From Bufo bufo (Eukaryota; Chordata; Amphibia; Anura; Bufonidae): a DNA stretch of 64,000 bases. How positions within the stretch are numbered: position 1 is the first letter of the stretch; every line of letters begins with the position of its first letter. Location of the stretch: assembly GCF_905171765.1 (NCBI RefSeq), contig NC_053389.1, positions 748,155,146 to 748,219,145 of the forward strand, in the 5' to 3' direction. This document shows positions 55,000-64,000 of this stretch, one piece after another. A program made the translations under genes and the position numbers. The notes under the pieces were generated by a model. That model did not search any database. It saw only the letters and a program-made list of their open reading frames with translations, and was not told the origin of the DNA.

Positions 55000-55375
55000 G
55001 AAATGATACGATGTATTTTTATACGTTTTTTGAAGATTTATAATCTTCTTATATAAAATGGAATTTGCATCCATGTTTTGGATATGTCATTCTCCGCTCT
55101 TTTTTCTCCCCCCCCCCTTTGTCTTCATTTTACCCCAGGTGTCTATACTTAAACATTGTTGTGATATCATCACTTCTAGTTTGTTTCATGATCTGTCCAA
55201 TATTTCTCTTAAAAAACACTCATTATGTCCTTTGTATATTATGCTATGAGTAAGCACATTTGTGCGAAATGCGTAAGCTAATCTTCATGCCTATTTGTTA
55301 TTGTGAATACTGAATAAAGAATGAAGGATTTTAAGATGCTGGATCCATTTCCATTTTTGCTTTCCTTTTGATACA
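55000..55375 (+). mobile_element. Penelope-like element 3' tail fragment
   Basis: Non-coding sequence with a hairpin plus GAAA module (55246-55275) placed as in PLE-1, followed by CTGAATAAAGAATGAAGGATT. No coding part remains. Assignment is by the shared architecture and tail, not by protein. Confidence 0.5.
55246..55278 (+). ncRNA. degenerate hammerhead-like module
   Basis: ATGAGTAA stands where the core of PLE-1 (CTGAGGAA) is. A perfect stem GCAC/GTGC (55254-55257, 55262-55265) with loop ATTT follows, then GAA, ATGCGT and AAGC. Outer pairing is only three base pairs (GCT/AGC). The core is not intact. Confidence 0.3.
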
Positions 55376-55617
55376 CTCCAGGGCCAGGAGTCTGGATGCA
55401 TCAGTTACCCATTATCAGCTAACGCACCTGCGATACGTTATACCTGTGAGTTTTTTTGTTAAATTTTTTAAAAACATAGTGATCCCAGAATACTCTTTTA
55501 ACTCCTTAATGACCCAGGACGAGAATGCTCGTCCTAAATGGCCGGTACTTTGCGCCCCAGTACAAGCATTCTCATCCTGCGGTCCTTCCTCCCCCCATGT
55601 GCGCTGCTGCGATCAGC

Positions 55618-55656
55618 AGCACGGATCCGGCTGTTACTGACAGCCGGATCCGTGCT
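55618..55656. repeat. perfect 17-bp hairpin
   Basis: AGCACGGATCCGGCTGT (55618-55634), loop TACTG, and its exact inverse (55640-55656). Probably the centre of a palindromic MITE whose ends are not clear. Confidence 0.85.
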
Positions 55657-55829
55657 GCATGCACCAGCATTGGTAATAACACTGATGCAGCTGGATTAAC
55701 CACTCATATGCCGTGGTCAGCGCTGACAGCAGCATATGGGAGGTTTGCGCTCCCTCTCCTTAGCCATCGGGTCCCCGCACTGCGACGGCTAGGAACCGAT
55801 GGCTGCCATGGAAGATACCTTCAGCCGCC

Positions 55830-56235
55830 TTCAACATACAGTCCCATGTAAATAACATCACCTCCTCAATATTCATTCCTATTTAAATAACATCACTCCC
55901 TCCCCCAGACACCTTCAACATACAGTCCCATGTAAATAAAATCACCCCTCCCCAGACACCTCCAACATGCAGTCCCATGTAAATAACATTACCCCTTAAC
56001 ATTCAATCCCATATAAATAATATCACTCCCTCCCAAAGCTGCCTTCAACATGCAGTCCCATATAAATAACATTCCCCGTCAACATACAGTCCCATGTAAA
56101 TAACATCACCCTACCCCAGCCACTATCAAAGTTCAGTCCCATGTAATTAACATCCCTCCACCTCACTGTCCCATGTAAATAACTTCACTCCCTTCAGCCC
56201 TAACATACAGTCCCAGTTAAATAACTACAACTCCC
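55830..56235. repeat. degenerate minisatellite (ACATACAGTCCCATGTAAAT unit)
   Basis: About eight irregular units of CAACATACAGTCCCATGTAA with ATAACATCACCCC, spaced 35-60 bp apart. Confidence 0.85.
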
Positions 56236-58238
56236 AACATTATTCTGCCTCTCACACTGAGTAATCTTCACTTACCTCTCCTCATGCAGCAGATCTTACC
56301 TTAGCCTCCTTCCAGGACTTCTCTTCACTGCTAAACCGTCCTCTCCTGCACTGGTCACATGATGGTGACATCATCCCAGGTCCTTTTCACCTACTGCATT
56401 TAGAACTGATCACATGACCTGTGATGTCATCACAGGTCCTTCAGCTCTTGCAGTGCCTTAGATTCAATTGTATTGCTGTCCTGAGGACGGCAATACAGTT
56501 ATATCTAACAGGCGAGCGGTACATGCCCATGCCCCAAATGTTTTGACCTAGCAAACTCCCTGTGTGCTAGTAATCTTTTTGGTTTAATTATTCCAATTCA
56601 CTGGACTTGTTAAGTTTGTATTATCCTGTAGCTGCTTATTTTAGGCTTGCTATAAGAGCATTGTGTAAAGATTCAGTTATAGTCTATGCCAGGCTTGTTA
56701 AAATGCTAGAATTGGGATTTCTAGTGGCCCACAATTATGGTTCGTCATAACTGTCAATATATCTGTCACGGTGCATGGTCACACAGATGGTTCTTCTTAG
56801 GATTTACTCCCCATTTTACATCTCTTTTTATTCCCTCTCTCCTTTGACGTTCGTACATATCTCAATAGATAGAAGCCATAATAGCACACATTGGACTTGT
56901 AATTCCCTCAGGGAGATCAATATCATGCACTTTACACAAGCACTAGTTTCTACTACCTGACAGCAAATCATACATATTACTGGGTTGTGTTAACAATTTT
57001 AGGGTCTTGGCTGAGCTTCACTGAAAACATTTATGATCACTGGGAATCTAGAAGCATAAGGAACTGCACTAGGCATAGCATCTGCTTTGCATTAAGCGTT
57101 TCTTTATCCATTTTTGAATGTTGACAATGGCAAAGAAACCCCACAATATTAGAAAAAATAAATTTATTGAGAGATTAAGGTGTTATTGTCCATTATGCCA
57201 TTTGCCTATCAATATCTTTATTCTCATCTGTTCTCATAGTAGCTCAAGAATTATTAAGTACTGTAAGCACGAGAAGAATGACCTGTATCAGTGTTTATAA
57301 GGTCGAGTCTTCATGTACCCTGAACAGGTTTTGGCTGCAGTATTGCATAAAGAGGACACTTGTGACAATTCCTGATAACCATACTGTAGTTATATGACCT
57401 GTTTAGTACTAAAGTAGTCTTTAAACATGAGATGAGTAGAACATGAAGTACTGGAGGACTGGGCTGGAACTGCAGCCCTAGAGAAGGTGTGCTTTTGGCC
57501 CATATTGGAACAAAACAACCTCTTCATGACCAGAAGAAGAAATGTCATGAAATAAGCAGGTAAAAATAACAGTCTTTAAAATTTTAAGAGGCTAAAAAAG
57601 AGTCTCAAGGGGCTTAGCTTCCTTTATCCAGAGATGAAGCCTCATTTATGTAAACACGTCCATCCTTGCTACAATATGAGGTGTGTGGACCAAGGCCAGA
57701 CTTGGGCTAAAAAGTATCCCTGACACACAAACCCCATTAGCCCACCTACAGTATCATCCCCATGCAATATGCATCTCGGTAACTTGTACTCTACTTGATC
57801 ACACTCTTGTTCACTCTCTTAAACTGTAAACCACACCATCAACACAAGAGAAAATAAAAGTGGATAATAGATATGCCGCAAGGCTTTGAGGAGCAGAATG
57901 GAGCTCTGGCTGCAATAGTTATTCACAATGACAATCCTCACACCGATGCTCCTTAGGGCAGGGCAGTGACAAGAGGGTGCACCCTTTCTTCACACAGGGC
58001 ACACTCTGATGTTGAGGCTCCTGCTTGATGGTCACCTGTAGCAATTACAAGTCCACACCAGGAGCTCTGCTTAACCCAGCAGTAACAGTCTTTCAAACTT
58101 GCAGACTTGTGTGTTCTTTTTACCTCATTGTGCCAATATTGTATGTGAGTGAGCAATAGAAGTCATACTCACAAGGTGCTGGTACAAAACCTTTTGTTTC
58201 TTTTATTTATTTACTTCATTCCAATATAAAATGGTACC
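56236..58238. other. no gene recognised
   Basis: Two kilobases of moderately AT-rich DNA without coding motifs or clear element ends. Short open frames here have no recognisable content. Confidence 0.4.
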
Positions 58239-58280
58239 TCATGAGGGACGCTGAGACAGACATCGTTCACACGTCCTCCC

Positions 58281-58327
58281 CTCCACGCGACGTTTCGGGA
58301 GAACACGCCCCCTTACCAATGCGTGAG
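58281..58327 (-). ncRNA. hammerhead-like fold with degenerate core (PLE-2)
   Basis: On the minus strand: stem I CTCACGC with GCGTGGAG, an 8-nt segment ATTGGTAA in the core position, stem II GGGGG/CTCCC, GAA, ACGT, then C in the cleavage position. The geometry matches PLE-1, but CUGANGA is not conserved, so cleavage is unlikely. Confidence 0.35.
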
Positions 58328-58855
58328 GTAGAGGGGGAGGTGGGGTTTTTATAGCACCAACAGCTGATACATATATACAAACCATATCATTTGATACAAA
58401 ATACATAGTCATAAATAACCCTAAAACATGAAAGTGATCAATCATATAAATGCACTAAAGCTCCAAATTTCATTTAACCCTTTAGGTATTAAAGACTGGA
58501 GTTTCACTATCCAAAAGGTCTCCCTTTGTAACAATCTCCTACTGTTATCCTCCTCATGGACTCCACTTTTTACTACCTCCAGAATCTGCCACCTGAGAGC
58601 TGACACCTGATGGGCCCGATCATAAAAATGTCGGGCAACCGTAGTTTCACCTTGTTTTTTCACCTTCTGAGTTCCTTCCTAATACTGGACTTATGCTCTT
58701 TGATTCTGATCCTTATAGCCTGAGATGTTTGCCCAATATATATCATACCACACGGGCATTTCAAGCAGTATATGACGTTATGTGTCTTTCACGTTGCAAA
58801 ATCTTTAATATGTATCCTGTCTCCCTGTGTGTGGTGCACTACAGTGTCACCTTTA

Positions 58856-59223
58856 GGGCTTGTTCAAATGACCGTTGCCCCTACATGCCCGTGCTGTGGA
58901 CCGCAAACTGCCGTCCGCAATGCACGGGCACCAACCGTGGGCCAGCCGCATGCGGATCGCGGACCCATTCACTTGAATGGGTCCTCGATCCGTCCGTTCC
59001 GCAAAAAGATAGAGAAAGTTCTATCTTTTTGTGGTGCGGAGGCAGGGAACGGAACCCCAGGAAGCACTCCGTAGTGCTTCTGTGGGGTTCCATTCCGTGC
59101 TTCTGTTCCGCACCGCATCTCCGGATTTGCAGACCCATTCAAGTGAATGGGTCCGCATCCGTGATGCAGAATGCACATGCCACAATATGGCCACGGGGGC
59201 ACACGGTCGTGTAAGTGAGCCCC
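58856..59223. mobile_element. palindromic MITE
   Basis: Ends GGGCTTGTTCAAATGACCG and, inverted, GGGGCTCACTTACACGACCG, with TA on both outer sides (58854-58855, 59224-59225). Most of the element folds on itself (CCCATTCACTTGAATGGGTC; AAGTTCTATCTTTTT; GGGTTCCATTCCG arms). It interrupts PLE-2. Confidence 0.7.
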
Positions 59224-60439
59224 TAATTATAGCACTACAATTCTCACAGCTCAGGCAGTGGAAAGTACCCCTCCTCTGGGTTGCAAGGAAACTCTGTCTT
59301 TCCATTTTTTTATAGGCACTTTTTTATAGGCAAAAAGGGGGTTATCAACATTCTCCCAAATTTTTTGATCATGTCTAAGCACCTCCCAATATTTCAGAAT
59401 GACCTTTTCTATTAGTTTAGAATGTTGATCATATTTGGAAACATACACAAATAGTTTTTTTTTACTTATCCCTCTTTTTAACCTGTCTGATGTTCTGTCT
59501 TGTTTTTTTTACCAACCTCTATTCCAATTTCAGTCACCTCTTTATTATTCACCTAGATGTTCGGGGAGTTCGGCCGAACTTTAAAAAAAAGTTCGGGTTC
59601 GAGACCCGAACTTGATCCGAACTTGGACCCGAACCCCATTGAAGTCAATGGTGACCCGAACTTCACTTTATTATTTTCCGTTCTAACATGGTTATAACGG
59701 AAAATAATAGTATTAGCTTTTTCAGATCTGAGTTTTCACGATCGTTTTCAGATCCGACAGTATATTCTAACACAGAGGCGTTCCCATGGTGATGGGGACG
59801 CTTCAAGTTAGAATATACTAAGAACTGTGTACATAACTGCCCCCTGCTGCCTGGCAGCACCCGATCTCTTACAGGGGGTTGTGATCCACACAATTAACCC
59901 CTCAGGTGTCCAGTGCAGCCTCCCCTCTCCCCCCCACCCCTAATTAAAATCATTGGTGGCAGTGGCCACAGGTTAACAACCCCCCCAATCATTGGTGGCA
60001 GCGGAGCGGCAGTTCTGATCGGAGTCCCATTTTAATCGCTGGGGCTCCGATCAGTTACCATGGCAGCCAGGATGCTACTGCAGTCCTGGCTGCCATGGTT
60101 ACTTAGCACTTTTAGCAGCATTATGCTTACGTGCGCTGTCTGTGGCCGGCCGGGCGCTCCTCCTACTGGTAAGTGACAGGTCTGTGCTATAAGCAATGCG
60201 CCGCACAGACCTTTCACCTACCAGTAGGAGGAGCGCCGGCCGGCCACAGACAGCGCATGTAAGTATAATGCTGCTAAAAGTGCTAAGTAACCATGGCAGC
60301 CAGGACTGCAGTAGCGTCCTGGCTGCCATGGTAACCGATCGGAGCCCCAGCGATTAAACTGGGACTCCGATCTGAACTGCCGCTCCGCTGCCACCAATGA
60401 TGGAGGGGAGGGGGGTTGTTAACCAATGATTTTAATTAG

Positions 60440-61125
60440 GGGGGGAGAGGGGAGGCCGCACTGGACACCAATGATTTTAATAGGGGGTGGATGGGGGTGG
60501 GAGGGCCGCACTAGCCACCAATGATTTTAATAGGGAGTGGGGGGGCCGCACTAGCCACCAATAATTTTAATAGGGAGGGGCGGGCCGCACTGGCCACCAA
60601 TGATTTTAATTCTGGGGAGGGAGGGAGGGGGGCCGCACTGGCCACCAATGATTTTATAGCACAGACCTGTTACTTACCAGTAGGAGGAGCGCCCGGCGGG
60701 CCACAAACAGCACACGTAAGTATAATGCTGCTAAAAGTGCTAAGTAACCATGGCAGCCAGGACTGCAGTAGCGTCCTGGCTGCCATGGTAACCGATCGGA
60801 GCCCCAGCGATTAAACTGGGACTCCGATCGGAACTGCCGCTCCGCTGCCACCAATGATGGGGGGGAAGGGGGTTGTTAACCAATGATTTTAATTAGGTGG
60901 GGGAAAGGGGAGGCCGCACTGGACACCAATGATTTTAATAGGGGTCGGTGGGGGTGGTGGGGGGCCGCACTAACCACCAATGATTTTAATAGGGAGTGGG
61001 GGGCCGCATTAGCCACCAATGATTTTAATAGGGAGGGGCGGGCCGCACTGGCCACCAATGATTTTAATACTGGGGAGGGAGGGAGGGGGGCCGCACTGGC
61101 CACCAATGATTTTAAAACTGAGGAG
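60440..61125. repeat. tandem 35-45 bp repeats (GGCCGCACTGGCCACCAATG), two blocks
   Basis: Blocks at 60440-60655 and 60895-61125 flank a repeat of the inverted segment CAGCCAGGACTGCAGTAGCG. Runs of G differ in length between units. Confidence 0.88.
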
Positions 61126-61138
61126 GGAGGGGGGTCTG

Positions 61139-61281
61139 GCCCCCTGCTGCCTGGCAGCACCTGATCTCTTACAGGGGGCTGTGATCCGCACAATTAACCC
61201 CTCAGGTGCGGCACCTGAGGGGTTAATTGTGTGGATCACAACCCCCTGTAAGAGATCAGGTGCTGCCAGGCAGCAGGGGGC
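61139..61281. repeat. large near-perfect palindrome, 71-bp arms
   Basis: Centred at 61210 in CTCAGGTGC-G-GCACCTGAG. The arms include CCCCCTGCTGCCTGGCAGCA and its inverse, with only a few mismatches. The same sequence occurs once more, unpaired, at 59840-59910. Confidence 0.92.
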
Positions 61282-61967
61282 TGTTATGTCCACAGTTCTC
61301 AGTATATTCTAACTTGAAGCGTCCCCATCACGATGGGAACGCCTCTGTGTTAGAATATACTGTCGGATCTGATTTTTCACTATCTAACTCAAATCCGATG
61401 GTATATTCTAACATAGAGGCGTTCCCATGGTGATGGGGACGATTCAAGTTAAAATATACCATTGGATTGGAGAAAACTCAGATCCGATGGTATATTAATA
61501 TTACCCGAACCCGAACTATTACGGAAATATTCGGGCTCGGGTGCCGAACACCGTAAAGTTCAGTACGAACCCGAACTTTACAGTTCAGGTTCGCTCAACC
61601 CTAATTATAATCCCTCTGTATGAATTTATTAACCATCAATAAGTGATTTTTTTCATATTCTTTATCTGTGCTAGATATCCTTCTGGCCCGTGTGAACTGG
61701 TTCCTAGGGATACTAGAAAAAATGTGAGGGGGCATGGTGGCTGGAATAAAGCAGCAGGCTATTTCGATCTGTGGTCTTTGTGAATAGTGTGGTCTCAAAT
61801 CCTCCCGCTACGCGCCGTAATTCCACATCCAAAAAATGAATAACATTTTCATCATAACTCAGTGTAAAATTGATGAAGGGAAGATTCATCACCCTTCCAT
61901 AGCATGAACACATCGTCCACATAGCGAAGCCACGTGGATGATGTGTCCAAAGCACCCACAAAGAATA

Positions 61968-63530
61968 CAGGGAGTGCAGAATTATTAGGCAAGTTGTATT
62001 TTTGAGGATTAATTTTATTATTGAACAACAACCATGTTCTCAATGAACCCAAAAAACTCATTAATATCAAAGCTGAATATTTTTGGAAGTAGTTTTTAGT
62101 TTGTTTTTAGTTTTAGCTATTTTAGGGGGATATCTGTGTGTGCAGGTGACTATTACTGTGCATAATTATTAGGCAACTTAACAAAAAACAAATATATACC
62201 CATTTCAATTATTTATTTTTACCAGTGAAACCAATATAACATCTCAACATTCACAAATATACATTTCTGACATTCAAAAACAAAACAAAAACAAATCAGT
62301 GACCAATATAGCCACCTTTCTTTGCAAGGACACTCAAAAGCCTGCCATCCATGGATTCTGTCAGTGTTTTGATCTGTTCACCATCAACATTGCGTGCAGC
62401 AGCAACCACAGCCTCCCAGACACTGTTCAGAGAGGTGTACTGTTTTCCCTCCTTGTAAATCTCACATTTGATGATGGACCACAGGTTCTCAATGGGGTTC
62501 AGATCAGGTGAACAAGGAGGCCATGTCATTAGATTTTCTTCTTTTATACCCTTTCTTGCCAGCCACGCTGTGGAGTACTTGGACGCATGTGATGGAGCAT
62601 TGTCCTGCATGAAAATCATGTTTTTCTTGAAGGATGCAGACTTCTTCCTGTACCACTGCTTGAAGAAGGTGTCTTCCAGAAACTGGCAGTAGGACTGGGA
62701 GTTGAGCTTGACTCCATCCTCAACCCGAAAAGGCCCCACAAGCTCATCTTTGATAATACCAGCCCAAACCAGTACTCCACCTCCACCTTGCTGGCGTCTG
62801 AGTCGGACTGGAGCTCTCTGCCCTTTACCAATCCAGCCACGGGCCCATCCATCTGGCCCATCAAGACTCACTCTCATTTCATTAGTCCATAAAACCTTAG
62901 AAAAATCAGTCTTGAGATATTTCTTGGCCCAGTCTTGACGTTTCAGCTTGTGTGTCTTGTTCAGTGGTGGTCGTCTTTCAGCCTTTCTTACCTTGGCCAT
63001 GTCTCTGAGTATTGCACACCTTGTGCTTTTGGGCACTCCAGTGATGTTGCAGCTCTGAAATATGGCCAAACTGGTGGCAAGTGGCATCTTGGCAGCTGCA
63101 CGCTTGACTTTTCTCAGTTCATGGGCAGTTATTTTGCGCCTTGGTTTTTCCACACGCTTCTTGCGACCCTGTTGACTATTTTGAATGAAACGCTTGATTG
63201 TTCGATGATCACGCTTCAGAAGCTTTGCAATTTTAAGAGTGCTGCATCCCTCTGCAAGATATCTCACTATTTTTGACTTTTCTGAGCCTGTCAAGTCCTT
63301 CTTTTGACCCATTTTGCCAAAGGAAAGGAAGTTGCCTAATAATTATGTACACCTAATATAGGGTGTTGATGTCATTAGACCACACCCCTTCTCATTACAG
63401 AGATGCACATCACCTAATATGCTTAATTGGTAGTAGGCTTTCGAGCCTATACAGCTTGGAGTAAGACAACATGCATAAAGAGGATGATGTGGTCAAAATA
63501 CTCATTTGCCTAATAATTCTGCACGCAGTG
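61968..63530 (-). mobile_element. complete Tc1/mariner element, DD37E class
   Basis: TA-flanked (61966-61967 and 63531-63532). The ends share GTGCAGAATTATTAGGCAA after a less conserved 6-bp tip; a second GCATAATTATTAGGCAACTT box lies inside the left end (62158) and CCTAATAATTATG near the right (63335). It is inserted into PLE-2, whose RT frame resumes across it. Confidence 0.94.
62296..63312 (-). CDS. Tc1/mariner transposase, DD37E, 338 residues, first catalytic Asp replaced
   Basis: The ATG at 63312 (MGQKKDLTGSEKSKIVRYLA) starts an uninterrupted frame. The N-terminal helix-turn-helix is CSTLKIAKLLKRDHRTIKRF. The catalytic domain reads KVLWTNEMRVSLDGPDGW, where WTDE is expected, so the first metal-binding Asp is Asn (codon AAT). 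The second and third acidic residues remain in FMQDNAPSHASK and [11 protein letters not shown], with 37 residues between them. It ends LAKKGGYIGH. The length is normal. The DD37E spacing matches the described DD37E/TRT group. The enzyme is probably catalytically dead in this copy though the frame is intact. Confidence 0.95.
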   Translation of the reverse strand: MGQKKDLTGSEKSKIVRYLAEGCSTLKIAKLLKRDHRTIKRFIQNSQQGRKKRVEKPRRKITAHELRKVKRAAAKMPLATSLAIFQSCNITGVPKSTRCAILRDMAKVRKAERRPPLNKTHKLKRQDWAKKYLKTDFSKVLWTNEMRVSLDGPDGWARGWIGKGQRAPVRLRRQQGGGGVLVWAGIIKDELVGPFRVEDGVKLNSQSYCQFLEDTFFKQWYRKKSASFKKNMIFMQDNAPSHASKYSTAWLARKGIKEENLMTWPPCSPDLNPIENLWSIIKCEIYKEGKQYTSLNSVWEAVVAAARNVDGEQIKTLTESMDGRLLSVLAKKGGYIGH

Positions 63531-63844
63531 TACATGCGGTGTCTCAAAGGCTTCCATGAATATAGTTGCGAAACTGGAGGACCCCATCGAAGTCCACAGT
63601 AGCTGCAAGTAAAAATCGCTATCAAACCGAAAAAATTGCGCTTTAACTGTTCACATACACATTCCAGTCCCTCCTGCGGTATATTTGTATATAAACTCTG
63701 GACGTCCAATGTGCACAAGTACCTAACATCGCTGCTGTTTATTCCATTGATCCTATCCAAAAAATAATTTGTATCTCTCAGACATTTGTCAAAACTACCT
63801 ACAATCTGTTGCAAAAAAGAGTCCAGATAGATCGCAAGAGGCTT

Positions 63845-64000
63845 GTCAGATCTCAGCTGGCAGGTTCTGGAGGTAGTGTAGTCCATGAGGAGGATAACAG
63901 TAGCAGATTGTTACAAAGGGAGACCTTTTGGATAGTGAAATTCCAGTCTTTAATACATAAAGGATTAAATGAAATTTGTAGCTTTAGTGAATTTATATGA
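63845..64000 (+). pseudogene. PLE C-terminal fragment on the opposite strand (PLE-3)
   Basis: The plus strand reads VVHEEDNSSRLLQRETFWIV and KFQSLIHKGLNEICSFSEFI to a stop at 63998-64000. It is nearly the same as the PLE-2 C-terminus (58444-58560, minus strand). A few bases upstream the minus strand carries PLE-2 RT sequence, so the two fragments meet head to head near 63840. Confidence 0.85.

Larger units (their letters stand above)
59554..61603. mobile_element. hAT-type MITE or deletion derivative with GTTCGGGT ends
   Basis: The left end TAGATGTTCGGGGAGTTCGGCCG and right end, inverted, TAGGGTTGAGCGAACCTGAACTG match the 3' and 5' ends of the ZBED hAT copies. No transposase lies inside. The interior holds long inverted repeats (59990-60130 with 60270-60395; 61139-61281) and tandem GGCCGCACTGGCCACCAATG arrays. 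Target duplications were not confirmed. Confidence 0.7.
58444..63840 (-). pseudogene. PLE-2 reverse transcriptase/GIY-YIG protein, in pieces
   Basis: Visible pieces in order: IYLDSFLQQIVGSF and CTLDVQSLYTNIPQEGL (motif A, about 63700-63650); after the mariner, TSSTWLRYVDDVFMLWKGDE (motif C, about 61950-61890) and VIHFLDVELRRVAGG; then, beyond the other insertions, VIYCLKCPCGMIYIGQTSQA with RIRIKEHKSSIRK (GIY-YIG, about 58790-58690). A stop or frameshift near 58670 separates this from VARHFYDRAHQ and the C-terminal LLQRETFWIVKLQSLIPKGL. Motif A has the usual SLYTNI, unlike PLE-1. It is non-functional. Confidence 0.88.
58239..63845 (-). mobile_element. Penelope-like retroelement PLE-2, interrupted by three later insertions
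   Basis: Read on the minus strand: RT start to motif A (63840-63531), insertion of a DD37E mariner (61968-63530), RT motif C onward (61967-61604), insertion of a GTTCGGGT hAT derivative (59554-61603), more coding remnants (59553-59226), a palindromic MITE (58856-59223), then the GIY-YIG nuclease and C-terminus (58855-58444) and a 3' region with a hammerhead-like fold. Confidence 0.88.

Noticed and set aside
60032..61433. Gly/Pro-rich and Ala/Leu-rich open frames
   Set aside because: They fall on inverted and tandem repeats and appear on both strands of the same palindromes.
59546..61611. 8-bp target duplication for the hAT derivative at 59554-61603
   Set aside because: Flanking octamers TATTCACC and ATTATAAT do not match; ends are called from terminal similarity only.

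Overview
The window reads as vertebrate nuclear DNA, most likely from an anuran amphibian with a large, repeat-rich genome. The evidence is the repeat mix: vertebrate-type Tc1/mariner elements, T2/Kolobok-like MITEs with TTAA target sites and TTAAAGG ends (a class best known from Xenopus), ZBED-type hAT elements, an L2-type LINE, a tRNA-derived SINE, Penelope-like elements and a chromodomain Ty3/gypsy retrotransposon. There are no bacterial-style operons, CRISPR arrays or origins. Almost every long open frame is a transposon gene or an antisense shadow of one. Organism and family names are inferred by eye; no database search was run.

Layout. 1-5422: a hAT element on the minus strand whose transposase is open apart from one frameshift and which runs off the left edge. 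5.4-6.2 kb: two T2-like MITEs sharing one TTAA. 6.2-8.75 kb: a 5'-truncated Penelope-like element (PLE-1) with an intact reverse transcriptase/GIY-YIG frame and a hammerhead-ribozyme-like motif in its 3' region. 8.75-16.2 kb: mostly non-coding, with a SINE and an L2 fragment. 16.2-21.7 kb: nested non-autonomous elements and minisatellites. 22-24.8 kb: a DD36E Tc1/mariner element, a piggyBac transposase fragment and a hAT-like MITE. 25.9-32.0 kb: a Ty3/gypsy chromovirus inserted, with a CTTAT duplication, inside what looks like the last coding exon of a spliced minus-strand gene. A phase-compatible upstream exon lies at 38379-38535. 33.1-38.3 kb: a second hAT copy with perfect 8-bp target duplications, in the intron between those exons. 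38.9-42.7 kb: a rearranged hAT derivative carrying a 259-bp antisense 18S rRNA fragment and a 220-bp solo-LTR-like insertion. 42.7-45.2 kb: tandem and palindromic repeats. 45.5-52.0 kb: a third hAT copy split by another hAT-like element, which itself contains a Tc1 deletion derivative. 52.2-53.8 kb: an intact-looking DD34E Tc1 element. 54.1-58.2 kb: tandem repeats, a PLE tail and unassigned DNA. 58.2-64 kb: PLE-2 on the minus strand, interrupted by a palindromic MITE, a GTTCGGGT-type hAT derivative and a DD37E mariner, and abutting a PLE C-terminus on the opposite strand at the right edge.

The genes do not form a pathway. They are independent mobile elements, often inserted one into another. 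The observations most worth following are the ribozyme-like architecture at three PLE tails, the exon disrupted by the gypsy element, the 18S fragment inside a hAT element, three catalytic classes of Tc1/mariner side by side (one with a mutated catalytic Asp), and hAT copies that each carry a different tandem array at the same internal position.
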